A DNA stretch of 64,000 nt, taken from Myxococcales bacterium (GTDB lineage Bacteria; Myxococcota_A; Polyangia; Haliangiales; Haliangiaceae). A program made the position numbers and the translations under genes. Of this stretch, positions 52,575-62,200 are shown one piece after another. The stretch is from assembly GCA_016794525.1 (NCBI GenBank), contig JAEUJY010000052.1, forward strand, positions 1-64,000. Reading direction: 5' to 3'. Numbering within the stretch: the stretch's first letter is position 1; each line of letters opens with the position of its first letter. Under the pieces are notes generated by a model that was not told the origin of the DNA, did no database searches, and saw nothing but the letters and a program-made list of their open reading frames with translations.

Positions 52575-54683
52575 TCACTCGTCGTCGCCGTCGTCCTCGC
52601 TGTCGTCGTCGTCCGCGTCGCCGGCGCCGAGCAGGTCGTCGTAGCCCCCGACGATCGGCTTGTCGCAGCGGAGCGCGGCGGCCGGGTGCAGCGTGACGAC
52701 GTCGGCCTCGACGCGGGCCGCGCGCGCCCTCAGCGCGGCCAGCTGGACCCACAGCACCGCGCCGTCGGCGAAGCCGACCGCGATCTGGGTGCCGGCCGGA
52801 TCGACGGCGATCGAGGTGGCCGAGAAGCCGTCGCGCTCAGCGGGGAGCGGCCAGGCGACGACGCTGCGCTTGCCCGGGTCCCACAGGTAGATCGCCTCGC
52901 CCACCAGCGCGAGCGCGGGGCTGCCGGGGATGAACGCGGTCGCCTCGATGTTGTCGTCGACGAGCTCGAGGCCGCCCAGGCCCTTCTTCTTGGCGGTGTC
53001 GTACAGGTGGACGGTCACGCCGTCGTAGCTGAAGGCGCGCTCGCGCCCGCGTTCGAGCGTCAGGTAGGTCGGCGTCCCGCAGTCGAACGGGTGGAAGCCG
53101 AACAGCTGGCCGCGGTCGGGGCGCGCCACGTAGAACGCGTCGTCGTCGTTCAGCGCGATCCGGCCGGTCGCGACGTCGATGTCGAGCACGAAGTAGACGT
53201 CCTTGCGGCGCAGCCACGGCGTCGGCCGGCCGTCGCCGACCTGCAGCATCACCCGATCGTCGCGGTCCCAGGCCAGCCGATCGCGGTGGCGATCGAGCGC
53301 GGTGCTGGTGGCGTCGGGGTCGAACACCTCGGTGGCGCCGGTGGCGGGATCGACGTCGAGCACGCCGTCGAAGCTGCCGACGTACAGCGGGCGGCCGCTG
53401 TCGAAGTCGATCGCCTCGGCGATCGCGCGGATCGGGCTGGTGGCGGCCAGCTGGCCGGCGCGCCACACCCGGAGCCGCTCGGCGCCCGAGGCCACGGCGC
53501 CGTCGAGCGCGGCCAGCTTGCCCACCGCCGCGAGGTTGGCGTCGGCGGCGGTCACCACCTGGCCGGTGGCGACGTCGATCACGCCGAGCCGGTGCGGCCC
53601 GAACTGCGCGACCAGCCGCGACGTGCCCGGGATCGCGACGACGCGCTGCGCCCGGGCCGGCAGGTCGACGGTGCGCAGCGCCTGCCCCGGCGCGGCCGGC
53701 AGCACGGTCAGCCCGTCGCTGGTGGCCGACACCAGCGCGCTGCCGTCGCCGAGCCACGCCGACGACACCAGCGTGGTCTTGTAGCTGGCGGTCGGCTTGC
53801 CGTCGGCGCCGAGCAGCGTCACGGCGCCGCGCTGCAGCTCGGCGCGCCGCTTGCCGGGCCCCGGGACGCTCACCGCCGCGCCCGCCACCTCGGTCGTGAC
53901 GGTGCCGGCGGCGAGATCGAGCAGGCGCGCCTCCTTGCCGTCGACGCGGCCGACGCGCACGTGGCCGGCGTCGGCGAACTGCGGATCCTTGCAGCCGGCG
54001 ACGCCGGTGAACACCTTCACCGCCGCCATCGTCTTGGCGTCGCGCAGCGTCGGCCAGCGGTCGTCGCTGCACGTGAACACCTGCGCGCCGTCGGGCGACA
54101 CCGCCAGGTTCGACAGCCCGGCGGCGCCGGGCCCCGCCGGATCGGCCAGCGGCAGCGCCGTGATCGCCAGCGTCGCTGGCTCGACGCTCCACGCGGCGGC
54201 GTCCTTGCCGATCTGTCCGTACGCGATGAACCGCGCGCCGGCGCGCACCAGGCGCGTCGGGCGGCCGCCCTTGCCGAAGTCGACGCGCTGCGTGGTGACG
54301 GCGCCGGTGGTCAGGTCGAACGTCACCAGCGTGCCGAGCGCGGCCAGCCCGAGCGCGCGGCGATCGTCGAGCACGACCAGGTCGCGCACCGGCGCCGGCG
54401 CGCGCCACGCGGCGACGTCGCCGGCGATCCACATCCAGTCGAGCGCGGTCGGCGGCGGCGCGTCGGGCGGCGGCGGCGCGTCGACCGGCGGTGGCGCGTC
54501 GGGCGGCGGCGCGTCGGGCGGCGATGGCGCGTCGGGCGGCGGCGCGCCGGGCGGCGGTGGCGCGGTCGCGGTGACCGGCGGCGCCGCAGGTGCGGCGGGG
54601 TGGGCGCACGCGGCGCTGGCCAGGAGCGCGGCGGCGAGCCAGCGGGCGCGCAGGGATGGGATCGACTCGGCAGGAGGTCGCAC
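52575..54683 (-). CDS. WD40-like beta-propeller lipoprotein
   Basis: Protein of 702 residues. GTG 54683 gives an n-region, hydrophobic core and lipobox ALLASAACAHP. A Pro/Ala/Asp linker made of PPPDAPPP repeats precedes a long region of propeller blades (DLVVLDDRRALGLAALGTLV, NLAVSPDGAQVFTCSDD, ATSDGLTVLPAAPGQ, IAVDPAGTQIAVGFADGAV). The C-terminus is strongly acidic (DADDDDSEDDGDDE). Probably a surface or periplasmic scaffold. An upstream ATG at 54755 is less likely because it would overlap the divergent dehydrogenase start. Confidence 0.8.
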   Translation of the reverse strand: MRPPAESIPSLRARWLAAALLASAACAHPAAPAAPPVTATAPPPPGAPPPDAPSPPDAPPPDAPPPVDAPPPPDAPPPTALDWMWIAGDVAAWRAPAPVRDLVVLDDRRALGLAALGTLVTFDLTTGAVTTQRVDFGKGGRPTRLVRAGARFIAYGQIGKDAAAWSVEPATLAITALPLADPAGPGAAGLSNLAVSPDGAQVFTCSDDRWPTLRDAKTMAAVKVFTGVAGCKDPQFADAGHVRVGRVDGKEARLLDLAAGTVTTEVAGAAVSVPGPGKRRAELQRGAVTLLGADGKPTASYKTTLVSSAWLGDGSALVSATSDGLTVLPAAPGQALRTVDLPARAQRVVAIPGTSRLVAQFGPHRLGVIDVATGQVVTAADANLAAVGKLAALDGAVASGAERLRVWRAGQLAATSPIRAIAEAIDFDSGRPLYVGSFDGVLDVDPATGATEVFDPDATSTALDRHRDRLAWDRDDRVMLQVGDGRPTPWLRRKDVYFVLDIDVATGRIALNDDDAFYVARPDRGQLFGFHPFDCGTPTYLTLERGRERAFSYDGVTVHLYDTAKKKGLGGLELVDDNIEATAFIPGSPALALVGEAIYLWDPGKRSVVAWPLPAERDGFSATSIAVDPAGTQIAVGFADGAVLWVQLAALRARAARVEADVVTLHPAAALRCDKPIVGGYDDLLGAGDADDDDSEDDGDDE

Positions 54684-54753
54684 CGGCGGCGATGGTAGCC
54701 GCGGTGGCCGGGCGGCGTCCTCCGCCGAGGACGCGGCGTGATAGATCGGTGAC

Positions 54754-55713
54754 ATGCGCGCGCTGCGAGTCGCCGACGGCACCACCGCCCTGGTCGACGC
54801 GCCGATCCCGGCGGCGGCCGGCGAGGCGCTGGTGCGGGTGACGCTGTCGGGGATCTGCAACACCGATCGCGAACTGGCCCGCGGCTACATGGGCTTCGCC
54901 GGCACGCTGGGCCACGAGTTCGTCGGCCAGGTGGCCGATGCTGGCGGCGGCCCGCTGGCCGTCGGGACCCGCGTCGTCGGCGAGATCAACGCCGGCTGCG
55001 GCGCGTGCCCGGGCTGCGTCGCCGGCGACGCGCGCCACTGCCCGACGCGCACCGTCCTCGGCATCCTCGGCCGCGACGGCGCCCACGCCGACTACCTGCG
55101 CCTGCCCGCCCGCAACCTGGTGGCGGTGCCCGACGGCGTCAGCGACGCGCAGGCGGTGTTCGTCGAGCCGCTGGCGGCCGCGTGCGGGGTGCTGGAGCGC
55201 GCCGCGATCGCGCCGGGCATGGCGGTGGCGGTGATCGGCGACGGCAAGCTCGGCCTGCTGTGCGCGCTGGCGCTGGCCGCCGCCGGGCACGCGCCCGTGC
55301 TGATCGGCAAGCACGCCGCCAAGCTGGCGCGCGCGACGCGCCGGGGCATCGAGACCACGCTCGCCGCCGCCGCGCCCAGCCGGGCCCGCAGCTTCGACGT
55401 GGTGATCGAGGCGTCGGGCAGCGCCAGCGGCTTCGGCCTGGCGCTCGATCTGCTGCGACCGCTGGGCACGCTGGTGCTCAAGTCGACGTTCCACGGCCAG
55501 ACCGCGATCGACGCGGCGCGGCTGGTGATCGACGAGGTGCGGGTGGTCGGCTCGCGCTGCGGACGGTTCGCCACGGCCCTGGCGCTGCTGGCGCGCGGCG
55601 CGATCGCGGTCGACGATCTGATCACCGACGTGGTGCCGCTCGACCACGCCGCCGCCGCGCTGGCCCGGGCCGGCGAGCCGGGCGTGCTGAAGCTGTTGCT
55701 CGCCCCACGGTGA
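54754..55713 (+). CDS. Zinc-dependent medium-chain alcohol dehydrogenase
   Basis: MDR protein of 319 residues. Catalytic zinc ligands are in SGICNTDREL, GTLGHEFVGQV and FVEPLAAACG. A structural zinc loop GCGACPGCVAGDARHC is present, and the nucleotide-binding motif VAVIGDGKLGLLCAL is a slightly unusual GxGxxG. It is shorter than most family members (about 340-350) because the C-terminal catalytic strands are compact. Substrate cannot be told; sorbitol/threonine-dehydrogenase-like enzymes are the nearest pattern. Confidence 0.87.
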   Translation: MRALRVADGTTALVDAPIPAAAGEALVRVTLSGICNTDRELARGYMGFAGTLGHEFVGQVADAGGGPLAVGTRVVGEINAGCGACPGCVAGDARHCPTRTVLGILGRDGAHADYLRLPARNLVAVPDGVSDAQAVFVEPLAAACGVLERAAIAPGMAVAVIGDGKLGLLCALALAAAGHAPVLIGKHAAKLARATRRGIETTLAAAAPSRARSFDVVIEASGSASGFGLALDLLRPLGTLVLKSTFHGQTAIDAARLVIDEVRVVGSRCGRFATALALLARGAIAVDDLITDVVPLDHAAAALARAGEPGVLKLLLAPR

Positions 55714-55841
55714 GGTCCGCGACGATCCGCCGCGGGTGAGTTCACTCCGGGCGCACGATTGAACCGCGCGGGCGGATCTCGACGACGACGTGATTGCAGA
55801 CCGCCCTCGGCCCGCGCGAACGTGGTGGTGGGAGGGCACCG

Positions 55842-56141
55842 ATGGAACCGCCGACGCTCGCCGAGTTGAACGCGCTCCTGGCTCGCCGCGACCAAGGCCC
55901 CCGGGGCTTGCTCGGGCTCGACCCCGCCGCGCCGCCGATCGAGATCGTCCGCGCCTACCACGCCCTGGTCGCCCGCATCCATCCCGCCAACTTCCCGGCC
56001 GACGTCGAGCGCCACCGCGCCGCCTCGGATCTCCTCACCGCCGCCCAGGTCGCCTACCGCACCCTCCGCGCCGCCCCGCGCCCGCCCCGCGAGCTCGCCC
56101 ACGGCTCCGGCCCCCACCCCACCCTCAAACGCCCCGGCTGA
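55842..56141 (+). CDS. J-domain-like protein with HPA in place of HPD
   Basis: Protein of 99 residues. The core GLLGLDPAAPPIEIVRAYHA, LVARIHPANFPAD, AAQVAYRTL has the helix spacing of a DnaJ J-domain (LGL, then K/R-AYH, HPD, then AYxxL). The HPD tripeptide needed to stimulate DnaK is HPA here, so DnaK stimulation is doubtful. The rest is Pro/His/Arg-rich. GGGAGGG lies just upstream of ATG 55842. It is followed directly by the hexamer-repeat region. Confidence 0.72.
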   Translation: MEPPTLAELNALLARRDQGPRGLLGLDPAAPPIEIVRAYHALVARIHPANFPADVERHRAASDLLTAAQVAYRTLRAAPRPPRELAHGSGPHPTLKRPG

Positions 56142-56165
56142 TCCGTCCCGGCTCCGACTCCGGTT

Positions 56166-56231
56166 CCCGATCCCGATCCCGATCCCGATCCCGATCCCGA
56201 TCCCGATCCCGATCCCGATCCCGATCCCGAT
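56166..56231. repeat. Perfect (CCCGAT) x 11 array
   Basis: Eleven uninterrupted copies of CCCGAT, the purest simple repeat in the window and a likely site of copy-number change by slippage. It begins 25 bases after the stop of the J-domain-like gene. Confidence 0.95.
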
Positions 56232-56239
56232 GACCGGTT

Positions 56240-56428
56240 CCGGTCGCCGTCGCGGTCGCCGTCGCGGTCGCGGCCACGGACCCGGTCGCCGTCGCGGCCG
56301 CGGCCACGGTCGCGGTCGCGGTCGCGGTCGCGGCCACGGTCACGGTCGCGGTCGCGATCGCGGTCCCGGCCACGGTCGCCGTCGCGGTCGCGGCCACGGT
56401 CGCGGTCCCGGTCCCGGTCCCATTCCCC
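56240..56428. repeat. Imperfect GGTCGC-type hexamer array
   Basis: About thirty units in six-base register built on GGTCGC with variants GGCCAC, CGTCGC, GGTCCC and GGACCC. Blocks such as GGTCGCGGTCGCGGCCAC recur at several places, suggesting a higher-order duplication. It ends about 20 bases before the GTG of the small Cys-rich gene. Confidence 0.85.
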
Positions 56429-56448
56429 ATGCTACCCTCCCCTCCATC

Positions 56449-56766
56449 GTGCCCGTCCTGCGCCTCCTGCTCGTCCTCCTCGCGCTCGTCAGCGCGAGCG
56501 GCGTGAGCGAGGTCATCGAGGCGACCTGCGGCGACACCTGCGCCGGCGAGCCGTGCGACGACGGCGACTGCCCCCCGGTGTGCCCGAGCTGCACCTGCGC
56601 GCGCCTGCCGGTCGCCGTCACCGCCGTCCCCGCGACGATCGCGCCGCGGCCCGCGGTCGATCCGCGCACGCTGACGTTCGCCCCCGAGTCCGAGCAGCAC
56701 GCCCGAGCCGCAAGAGATCCTGCGCGTCCCGATCGCCCGAGCCAGCTAGCTCACCCGATCGGATGA
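56449..56766 (+). CDS. Small secreted Cys-rich protein at the head of the metal-efflux cluster
   Basis: Protein of 105 residues from GTG 56449. A hydrophobic signal segment (VLRLLLVLLALVSASGVSE) is followed by a Cys cluster with eight Cys (CGDTCAGEPC, DCPPVCPSCTC) and a Pro/Ala-rich tail. It lies 44 bases upstream of the efflux operon. Small exported metal-binding proteins often accompany such operons, so metal sensing or buffering is a reasonable inference. The upstream extension of the frame is hexamer-array peptide and was excluded. Confidence 0.65.
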   Translation: MPVLRLLLVLLALVSASGVSEVIEATCGDTCAGEPCDDGDCPPVCPSCTCARLPVAVTAVPATIAPRPAVDPRTLTFAPESEQHARAARDPARPDRPSQLAHPIG

Positions 56767-56809
56767 CGTGCACCGGCGCGCGGATCACCTCCGCCGCCCG
56801 AGGATCCCC

Positions 56810-58030
56810 ATGCGCTACGCCCCCATCGCGCGGCTGTCCGCCGCTGCGCTCGTGTTGTCTCCTGCCCCGGCCCGCGCCGACGAGGTCGTGGTCGATCTCG
56901 CCGGCGCGCTGGCCCGCGCCACCACCGCCGCGCCGGCGACGATCGCCGCCCGCGGCCACGCCGCCGAGGCGCAGGCGGCCCGCCGCGGCGCCGACGTGCG
57001 CGCCGCCAACCCGGCGCTCGCGGTCGGCGTCGGCCCCCGCTTCGCCGGCGACGCCACCGTCGATCTGCACGTCGAGCTGGCCCAGCCGATCGGCACCGGC
57101 GCGCCGCGCCGCGCCCGGCTGGCGGTCGCCGACGCCGCGACCGCCCACGCCGCCGCCGAGGCCCGCGAGGTGGAGCGCGCGACGCGGCGGGCCACCGCCC
57201 GCGCCTTCGTCGACGCGCTGTACGCCGAGCGGCTGGTCGCGACGCTGGCCGACGCCGCCGCGCTGGCCGAGCACGCGGCGACGGTCGCCACCCGCCGTCG
57301 CGCCGCCGGCGACGCCACCGACCTCGACGTCGATCGCGCCCAGGTCGCGGTCGGTCGGGCCCGCGCCGCCGGCCACACGGCCGAGCTCGCCCGCGCGCGC
57401 ACGCTCGGCGAGCTGGCCGGCCTGCTCGGCCTGGACGCCGACGACACGCTCCGCGTGACCGGCGCGCTCGACGTCGACCCGCCGCTCGCGCTGGCCACGC
57501 TCGAGGCCGCGGTCGACGCGCGCCCCGAGCTGCGCCGGCTCGACGCCGAGGCGGCCCTGGCCCGCGCCGAGGCGCGGCTGGCCCGCGCCGACGCCCGCCC
57601 CGCGGTCGAGCTGTCGCTGGCCTACGATCGCGAGGCCGACGAGCAGCGCGTGCTGGGCGGCGTGCGCGTGACGTGGCCGCTGTGGGACCGCGGCCAGGGC
57701 CCGGCGGCGATCGCCGGCGCGCGCGCCACCCGGGTCGCGGCCGAGCGCGCCGCCGTGGCGCGGGCCGCGCGCCGCGAGGTCGCCGACGCGTTCGCGGCCT
57801 ACCAGCGCGCGCGCGCCGCGGTCGCCGGCTTCGAGGCCGACGTGCTGCCGGCGCTCGACGACAGCGAGGCGCTCTTGACCCGCGGCGTCGACGCCGGGAC
57901 GCTGACGATCGCCGACTACCTGGTGGCGCGCCAGGAGCTGCTCGACGGCCGGCGCGCGTACCTCGAGCACCTACGCGATCGCGCCCAGGCCCGCGTCGAC
58001 GCCCTGCTCGCCGCGGAGGTGACGCCGTGA
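56810..58030 (+). CDS. Outer-membrane efflux protein (CusC/CzcC, TolC-like)
   Basis: Protein of 406 residues with signal peptide (SAAALVLSPAPARA). Two homologous alpha-helical hairpin halves of the OEP family: first half LARATTAAPATIAARGHA with VELAQPIGTG, second half LDAEAALARAEARLARAD with VRVTWPLWDRGQG and AFAAYQRARAAVAGFEADVL. It forms the channel tunnel of the tripartite pump. Stop overlaps the adaptor start as GTGA. Confidence 0.92.
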   Translation: MRYAPIARLSAAALVLSPAPARADEVVVDLAGALARATTAAPATIAARGHAAEAQAARRGADVRAANPALAVGVGPRFAGDATVDLHVELAQPIGTGAPRRARLAVADAATAHAAAEAREVERATRRATARAFVDALYAERLVATLADAAALAEHAATVATRRRAAGDATDLDVDRAQVAVGRARAAGHTAELARARTLGELAGLLGLDADDTLRVTGALDVDPPLALATLEAAVDARPELRRLDAEAALARAEARLARADARPAVELSLAYDREADEQRVLGGVRVTWPLWDRGQGPAAIAGARATRVAAERAAVARAARREVADAFAAYQRARAAVAGFEADVLPALDDSEALLTRGVDAGTLTIADYLVARQELLDGRRAYLEHLRDRAQARVDALLAAEVTP

Positions 58031-59226
58031 GGCGCGCCTCGCTGACGCTCGCGCTGACGCTGGCGCTCGCGGTCGCGCTGACCGCGTGCGGACGCGGCGA
58101 CCGCGCGGCGCCGGCCGAGCACCACGACGATCACGACGACCACGGCGCGGCCGAGGCGCACGCCGACGGCGATCACCCGGCGACGCCAGACCGCGTCGAG
58201 ATCGCGCCCGAGATGCGCCGCGACCTGCGGGTCACGACCGCGCGCGCCGAGGCCCGCCCCGCCGGCGAGCAGGTGGCGGCGCTGGGCGAGCTGCAGGTCA
58301 ACCAGGACGCCTACGCCGAGGTCGCCGCGCCAGCGCCGGCGCGGGTGGTCAAGGTGCTGGCGCGGGCCGGCGACGAGGTCACGCTGGGCCAGCCGCTGGT
58401 CGAGCTGTACAGCGCCGACGCCGGCCTGACCCGGGCCGAGGCCCAGGCGGCGGCGGCGCGCGTCACCGTCGCGCGCGCCAACCTCGCGCGGCTGCGCGGG
58501 CTGGCCGCCGAGCGGCTGGTCACCGAGCGCGAGGTGCTCGAGGCCGAGGCCGCGCTCACCACCGCGACCGCCGACGCCCAGGTCGCGACCGCGGCGGCCC
58601 GCGCCTACGCCGGCGCCCGCGGCGGCACCGGCCTGGTGCTGCGCGCGCCGGTGGCCGGCACGGTGATCGCGCGCGACGTCGTGATCGGCCAGCTCGCCGA
58701 TCCCGCGCGCACGCTGTACCGCATCGGCGACCTGTCGACGCTGTGGCTGGTCGCGCACGTCTTCGAGCGCGACGCCGTGCGGCTGCGGGTCGGCAGCACC
58801 GGCACCGCGACGTTCGCCGCGCTGCCGGGCCGGACGATCGACGGCGTCGTCACGTGGATCGGCCGCGAGGTCGACGCCGCGTCGCGCACGATCCCGGTGC
58901 GGATGGACGTCAAGAACACCGACGGCGTGCTGCGCCCCGGCATGTCGGCGATGGTGGCGCTGGCGCTGGGCGACGCCGGCGGCACGGTGGTGACGGTGCC
59001 GCTGGCCGCGGTGCAGCGGGTCGACGACGCGTGGGTGGTGTTCGTGCCATCCGGCCCGGGCGCGTTCGAGGTGCGCCGGGTCGGGCGCGGCCGCGAGCTG
59101 GCCGGCGAGCTCGAGATCCTGAGCGGCCTGGCGCCGGGCGACGAGGTCGTCGTCGACGGCGCGTTCCTGCTGAAGGCCGAGGCCGACAAGGCCCGCGGCG
59201 CGGGAGGCGGCCATGACCACCACTAG
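58027..59226 (+). CDS. RND metal-efflux periplasmic adaptor (CusB/CzcB)
   Basis: Protein of 399 residues from GTG 58027. Lipobox VALTACGR anchors it. A His/Asp-rich segment (EHHDDHDDHGAAEAHADG) follows, probably metal-binding. The membrane-fusion fold comes next: lipoyl halves (AEVAAPAPARVVKVLARAGD and VLRAPVAGTVIARDVVIGQ), a helical hairpin, beta-barrel (WLVAHVFERDAVRLRVGS) and membrane-proximal domain. The protein ends GGHDHH. It overlaps the permease gene by 14 bases. Confidence 0.93.
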   Translation: MRRASLTLALTLALAVALTACGRGDRAAPAEHHDDHDDHGAAEAHADGDHPATPDRVEIAPEMRRDLRVTTARAEARPAGEQVAALGELQVNQDAYAEVAAPAPARVVKVLARAGDEVTLGQPLVELYSADAGLTRAEAQAAAARVTVARANLARLRGLAAERLVTEREVLEAEAALTTATADAQVATAAARAYAGARGGTGLVLRAPVAGTVIARDVVIGQLADPARTLYRIGDLSTLWLVAHVFERDAVRLRVGSTGTATFAALPGRTIDGVVTWIGREVDAASRTIPVRMDVKNTDGVLRPGMSAMVALALGDAGGTVVTVPLAAVQRVDDAWVVFVPSGPGAFEVRRVGRGRELAGELEILSGLAPGDEVVVDGAFLLKAEADKARGAGGGHDHH

Positions 59227-62200
59227 CCGCGGCTCGCTGATCGATCGCGTCGTGCTGGCGTGCTTCGGCGCGCCGCTGATCGCGGTGCTCCTGACGCTGG
59301 CCGGCGCCGCGCTCGGCGCCACCTGGCTGCGCGAGCTGCCGCGCGACGTGTTCCCCGATCTGTCGGCGCCGGTGTTCAACGTCATCGCCCAGAACCCGGC
59401 GATGGCCGCCGAGGAGCTCGAGCTGCGGGTCGCGATCCCGATCGAGACCGCGCTGGCCGGCCTGCCCGACGTGCGCCGGGTGCGCTCGACCTCGACCGCC
59501 GGCGTCGCGCAGGTGACGATCGAGTTCGAGCCCGACGTCGCCTACGAGCGCGCGCGGCAGCGGGTCGCCGAGCGGCTCGGCCAGGTCGCGCTGCCACCGG
59601 GCACCGGCGCGCCGGTGCTGTCGAGCCTGAGCGGCCGGCTCAACGAGATCTTCGAATTCACGATCGAGGCCGACCCCGGCACCGCCGACCTGATGACGCT
59701 GCGCGATCTCGCCGAGCACGAGATCAAGAACCGGCTGCTGGCGGTGCCCGGCGTCGCCGCGGTCGAGCGGCTCGGCGGCTACCTGCGCGAGTTCCAGATC
59801 CAGATCGATCCCGATCGCATGGCGGCCCGCGGCGTGACGCTGGCCGAGCTGGTCCACGCCGCCGAGGGCACCAGCGCCACCGCCGCCGGCGGCTTCGTCA
59901 CCCAGGGCCCGATGGAGTGGACGGTCCACGCCGACGCCCGCGCCCACGGCGTCGCCGACATCGCGGCGACGGTGGTGGCGATGCGCGGCCGGACGCCGGT
60001 GCTCCTGGGCGACGTCGCCGACGTGCGCGAGGGGCCGGCGGTGCGGCGCGGCCTGGCCCACCGGCTGGCCGGCGAGGTGGTGAGCTGTCGCGTCGTGCGG
60101 CAGTTCGGCGCCGACACCGTGGCCGTCGCCGACGGCGTGCGCCGCGCGCTGGCCGAGCTGCAGCCGGGCCTGCCGCCCGGCGTGCGGGTGCGCGTGGTCT
60201 ACGATCAGTCGCAGCTGGTGCGCTCGGCGCTGGGCGGCGTCGGCCGCGCGGTGCTGATCGGCGCCGGGCTGGTGGTGCTGGTGCTGTTCGGGTTGCTGGG
60301 CAACCTGCGCGCCGCGCTGCTGGTGACGCTGACGTTGCCGCTGTCGCTGGCGCTGGCCGGCGTGTTCCTGCGGCTGGCCGGCATCGGCCTCAACACGATG
60401 ACGCTGGGCGGCCTGGCGATCGCGGTGGGCCTCCTGGTCGACGCCGCGATCATCGTCGCCGAGAACGTCGTCCACCGGCTGTCGGCGCACCCCGCCGCCG
60501 ATCGGCGCGAGCGCGCGCTGGCGGCGGTGCTCGAGGTCGGCCGGCCGATCGCGTTCGCCACCGCGATCGTCGTCGCGGTGTTCGTGCCGCTGTTCGCGAT
60601 GACCGGCATCGAGGGCCGGATGTACGCGCCGCTGGCCGGCGCGGTGATCGCCGCGATGCTGGCGTCGCTGGTGCTGGCGCTGGCGCTGGTGCCGGTGCTG
60701 GCGGCGGCGGTGCTGCGCCCGCGCCGCCCCGATCGGCCCGAGGACGTCGCGCTGATCCGCGCGATCAAGCGCGGCTACCGGCCGCTGCTCGACGGCGCGC
60801 TCCGCCACGCCGGCTGGGTGCGGCTGGGCACGCTGGCGGTGACGGTGCCGGCGCTGTGGCTGGCGACCCAGCTCGGCTCCGACTTCATGCCCGAGCTCGA
60901 CGAGGGCGCCGTGCTGATGCAGACCTCGCTGCCGGCCGAGGCCTCGCTCGACGAGGTCGATCGCCTCAACCACCGCGTCGAGGACGTGCTGCGCGCGTTC
61001 CCCGAGGTCGAGGACGTCGTCCGCCGCACCGGCCGCGGCGAGCACACCGAAGATCCGATGCCGCACACGCTGTCCGACGTGCTGATCGTGCTGCGCCCCG
61101 ACCGCGCGCGGTCGACCGCCGCGCTCGAGGCGGCGATGCGCGAGGCGGTCGAGCCCATCCCCGGGTTGTCGGCGTCGTTCACGACGCCGCTGGGCATGCG
61201 CATCGACGAGGGCCTCGGCGGCACGCCGGCGGATCTCGCGGTCCGCATCTTCGGCCCCGACCTGGCGACGCTCGGCGAGCTGGCCGAGCGCGCCGCGGCG
61301 ATCATGGGCCGGGTCGACGGCGTCGCCGACGTGCGCGCCGAGCGCCCGACCGGGCTGCCGCAGCTGCGGGTCGACGTCGATCGCGCCGCCGCCGCGCGGG
61401 TCGGGCTGACGCCCGGCGACGTCACCGACGCGGTGGCGATCGGCCTGGCCGGCCGCGTCGTCGGCGAGGTCGCGGTCGGCCAGCGCCGCTTCGATCTGGT
61501 GGTGCGGCTGGCCGAGGATCACCGCAAGGACGGCGCGGCGCTGAACGGCCTGCTGGTCGACGGCCACGATCAGTCGCGCATCCCGCTGGGCAAGCTGGCG
61601 CGGATCGAGCCCGGCTTCGGCCCCGGCACGATCAAGCGCGAGGCCGGCAGCCGCCGGGTCGCGGTCGAGGCGTCGGTGGCCGGCCGCGATCTCGGCTCGA
61701 CCGCGGCGGCGGTGCGCGCGGCGCTGGCTCGCGAGCTCGAGCTGCCGCCGGGCTACTTCGTCGACGTCGGAGGCAAGGTCGAGACCCAGGCCCGGGCCCA
61801 GCGCGCGCTGGTGATCGCGATCGCGATCGCGGTGCTGGCGGTGTTCGTGCTCCTGTACCTCGCGGTGCGCACGCTGGCCGAGACGCTGGTGATCCTGGCG
61901 ACGCTGCCCGACGCGTTCGTCGGCGGCATCGTCGCGCTGTGGCTGGCCGGCGAGACCTGGAGCGTGTCGGCGCTGGTCGGCCTGATCGGCCTGTTCGGCA
62001 TCGCGGTGCAGAACGGCCTGGTGCTGGTGGCCCAGACCCGCGACCTGTGCGCCGAGGGCCGGCCGTTCGCGGTCGCGCTCCGCGAGGCGTGCCTGGGGCG
62101 GGTGCGGCCCAAGATCATGACCGCGGCCACCGCGATCCTCGGGCTGATGCCGCTGCTCGTGCTGCGCCTGCACGGCACCGAGCTCGAGCGGCCGCTGGCG

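Larger units (their letters stand above)
56142..56448. other. 307-base intergenic stretch made of hexamer arrays
   Basis: Consists almost wholly of two adjoining hexanucleotide arrays (56166-56231 and about 56240-56428) between the J-domain-like gene and the metal-efflux cluster. The long frame open through it encodes only Arg/Gly/His/Pro low-complexity peptide, so it is not treated as a gene. No promoter could be picked out by eye. Confidence 0.75.

Noticed and set aside
56230-56448. Arg/Gly/His-rich N-terminal extension of the small Cys-rich protein
   Set aside because: It is encoded entirely by the hexamer array; GTG 56449 directly precedes a proper signal sequence.
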